From: Janthinobacterium psychrotolerans
GTDB taxonomy: Bacteria > Pseudomonadota > Gammaproteobacteria > Burkholderiales > Burkholderiaceae_D
Assembly (NCBI RefSeq): GCF_001677885.1
Contig: NZ_LOCQ01000061.1
Span: 248,001-312,000, forward strand
Direction of reading: 5' to 3'
DNA: 64,000 bases
The translations under genes were made by a program, and so were the position numbers. The notes under the pieces were generated by a model. It had not been told where the DNA came from. It made no database searches and saw only the letters and a program-made list of their open reading frames with translations. The stretch's first letter is position 1; each line of letters begins with the position of its first letter. Positions 63,925 to 64,000 of this stretch are shown piece after piece.

Positions 63925-64000
63925 CTACCGGGCGTCAGGCGGGTGCATCCAGGCCGCACCGCCCGGTTTGTACTTGCGCAGCAGCTGCTGGTGCAGGCCC
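63925..64000 (-). CDS. C-terminal end of an unidentified protein
   Basis: The minus strand reads an open frame from the window edge for 24 codons (GLHQQLLRKYKPGGAAWMHP, then PDAR) ending in TAG at 63925-63927. Too little is present to name it. It runs in the same direction as the tRNA-tuf unit and lies about 170 bp upstream of its promoter. Codon use looks like that of a real gene, but a chance frame is possible. Confidence 0.45.
   Translation of the reverse strand, partial: GLHQQLLRKYKPGGAAWMHPPDAR

Overview
The window looks like chromosomal DNA of a GC-rich beta-proteobacterium, most likely an Oxalobacteraceae member of the Janthinobacterium/Massilia/Duganella group. The basis is the order of the translation and transcription genes at both ends, the ribosomal and RNA polymerase protein sequences, and the style of the intergenic repeats. 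The genus is an inference; no database was searched.

Layout. 1-6.75 kb: 3' part of a CreB-like response regulator gene, a TPR lipoprotein, an isolated rpsJ, then the str operon rpsL-rpsG-fusA-tuf on the minus strand, driven by a clear sigma70 promoter at 6723-6751. 6.9-11 kb: phosphoethanolamine transferase, an orphan ribbon-helix-helix protein and a membrane-anchored MutS-like ATPase. 11-20.1 kb: a co-directional operon with periplasmic adaptor, ABC ATPase, two FtsX-type permeases, an NtrC-type regulator, an NtrY-like kinase and a spermidine-synthase-like protein. A sigma54 promoter and a cluster of GGACA repeats precede it, so the module appears to control itself. An exported methyltransferase follows. 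20.4-26.7 kb: three exported hydrolases on the minus strand (a class C beta-lactamase-like protein and two M1 peptidases). 26.8-35.5 kb: one very large cyclic beta-1,2-glucan synthase. 36-49.5 kb: a chemoreceptor, a cysteine desulfurase/rhodanese fusion with a divergent Lrp regulator, a thioredoxin-like protein, HPP-CBS, M48 and DUF885 proteins, an SRPBCC protein coupled to a zinc alcohol dehydrogenase, an HDOD protein and a winged-helix/degenerate nucleotidyltransferase protein. 49.6-63.8 kb: the minus-strand run tRNA-Tyr, -Gly, -Thr, tuf, tRNA-Trp, secE, nusG, rplKAJL, rpoBC.

The most striking non-gene structure is a pair of related 257-265 bp elements at 20118-20382 and 24049-24305. They have imperfect terminal inverted repeats, and each is flanked by a 12-bp direct repeat. 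In both cases removing the element and one repeat copy restores a terminator-like hairpin, so this appears to be a miniature mobile element that inserts into transcription terminators. A different palindromic element lies between tuf and rpsJ. About 43 kb of unrelated genes separates rpoC from rpsL, which are close together in many relatives, and the two tuf genes at the ends are almost identical direct repeats. No CRISPR array, prophage, rRNA gene or complete insertion sequence was seen.
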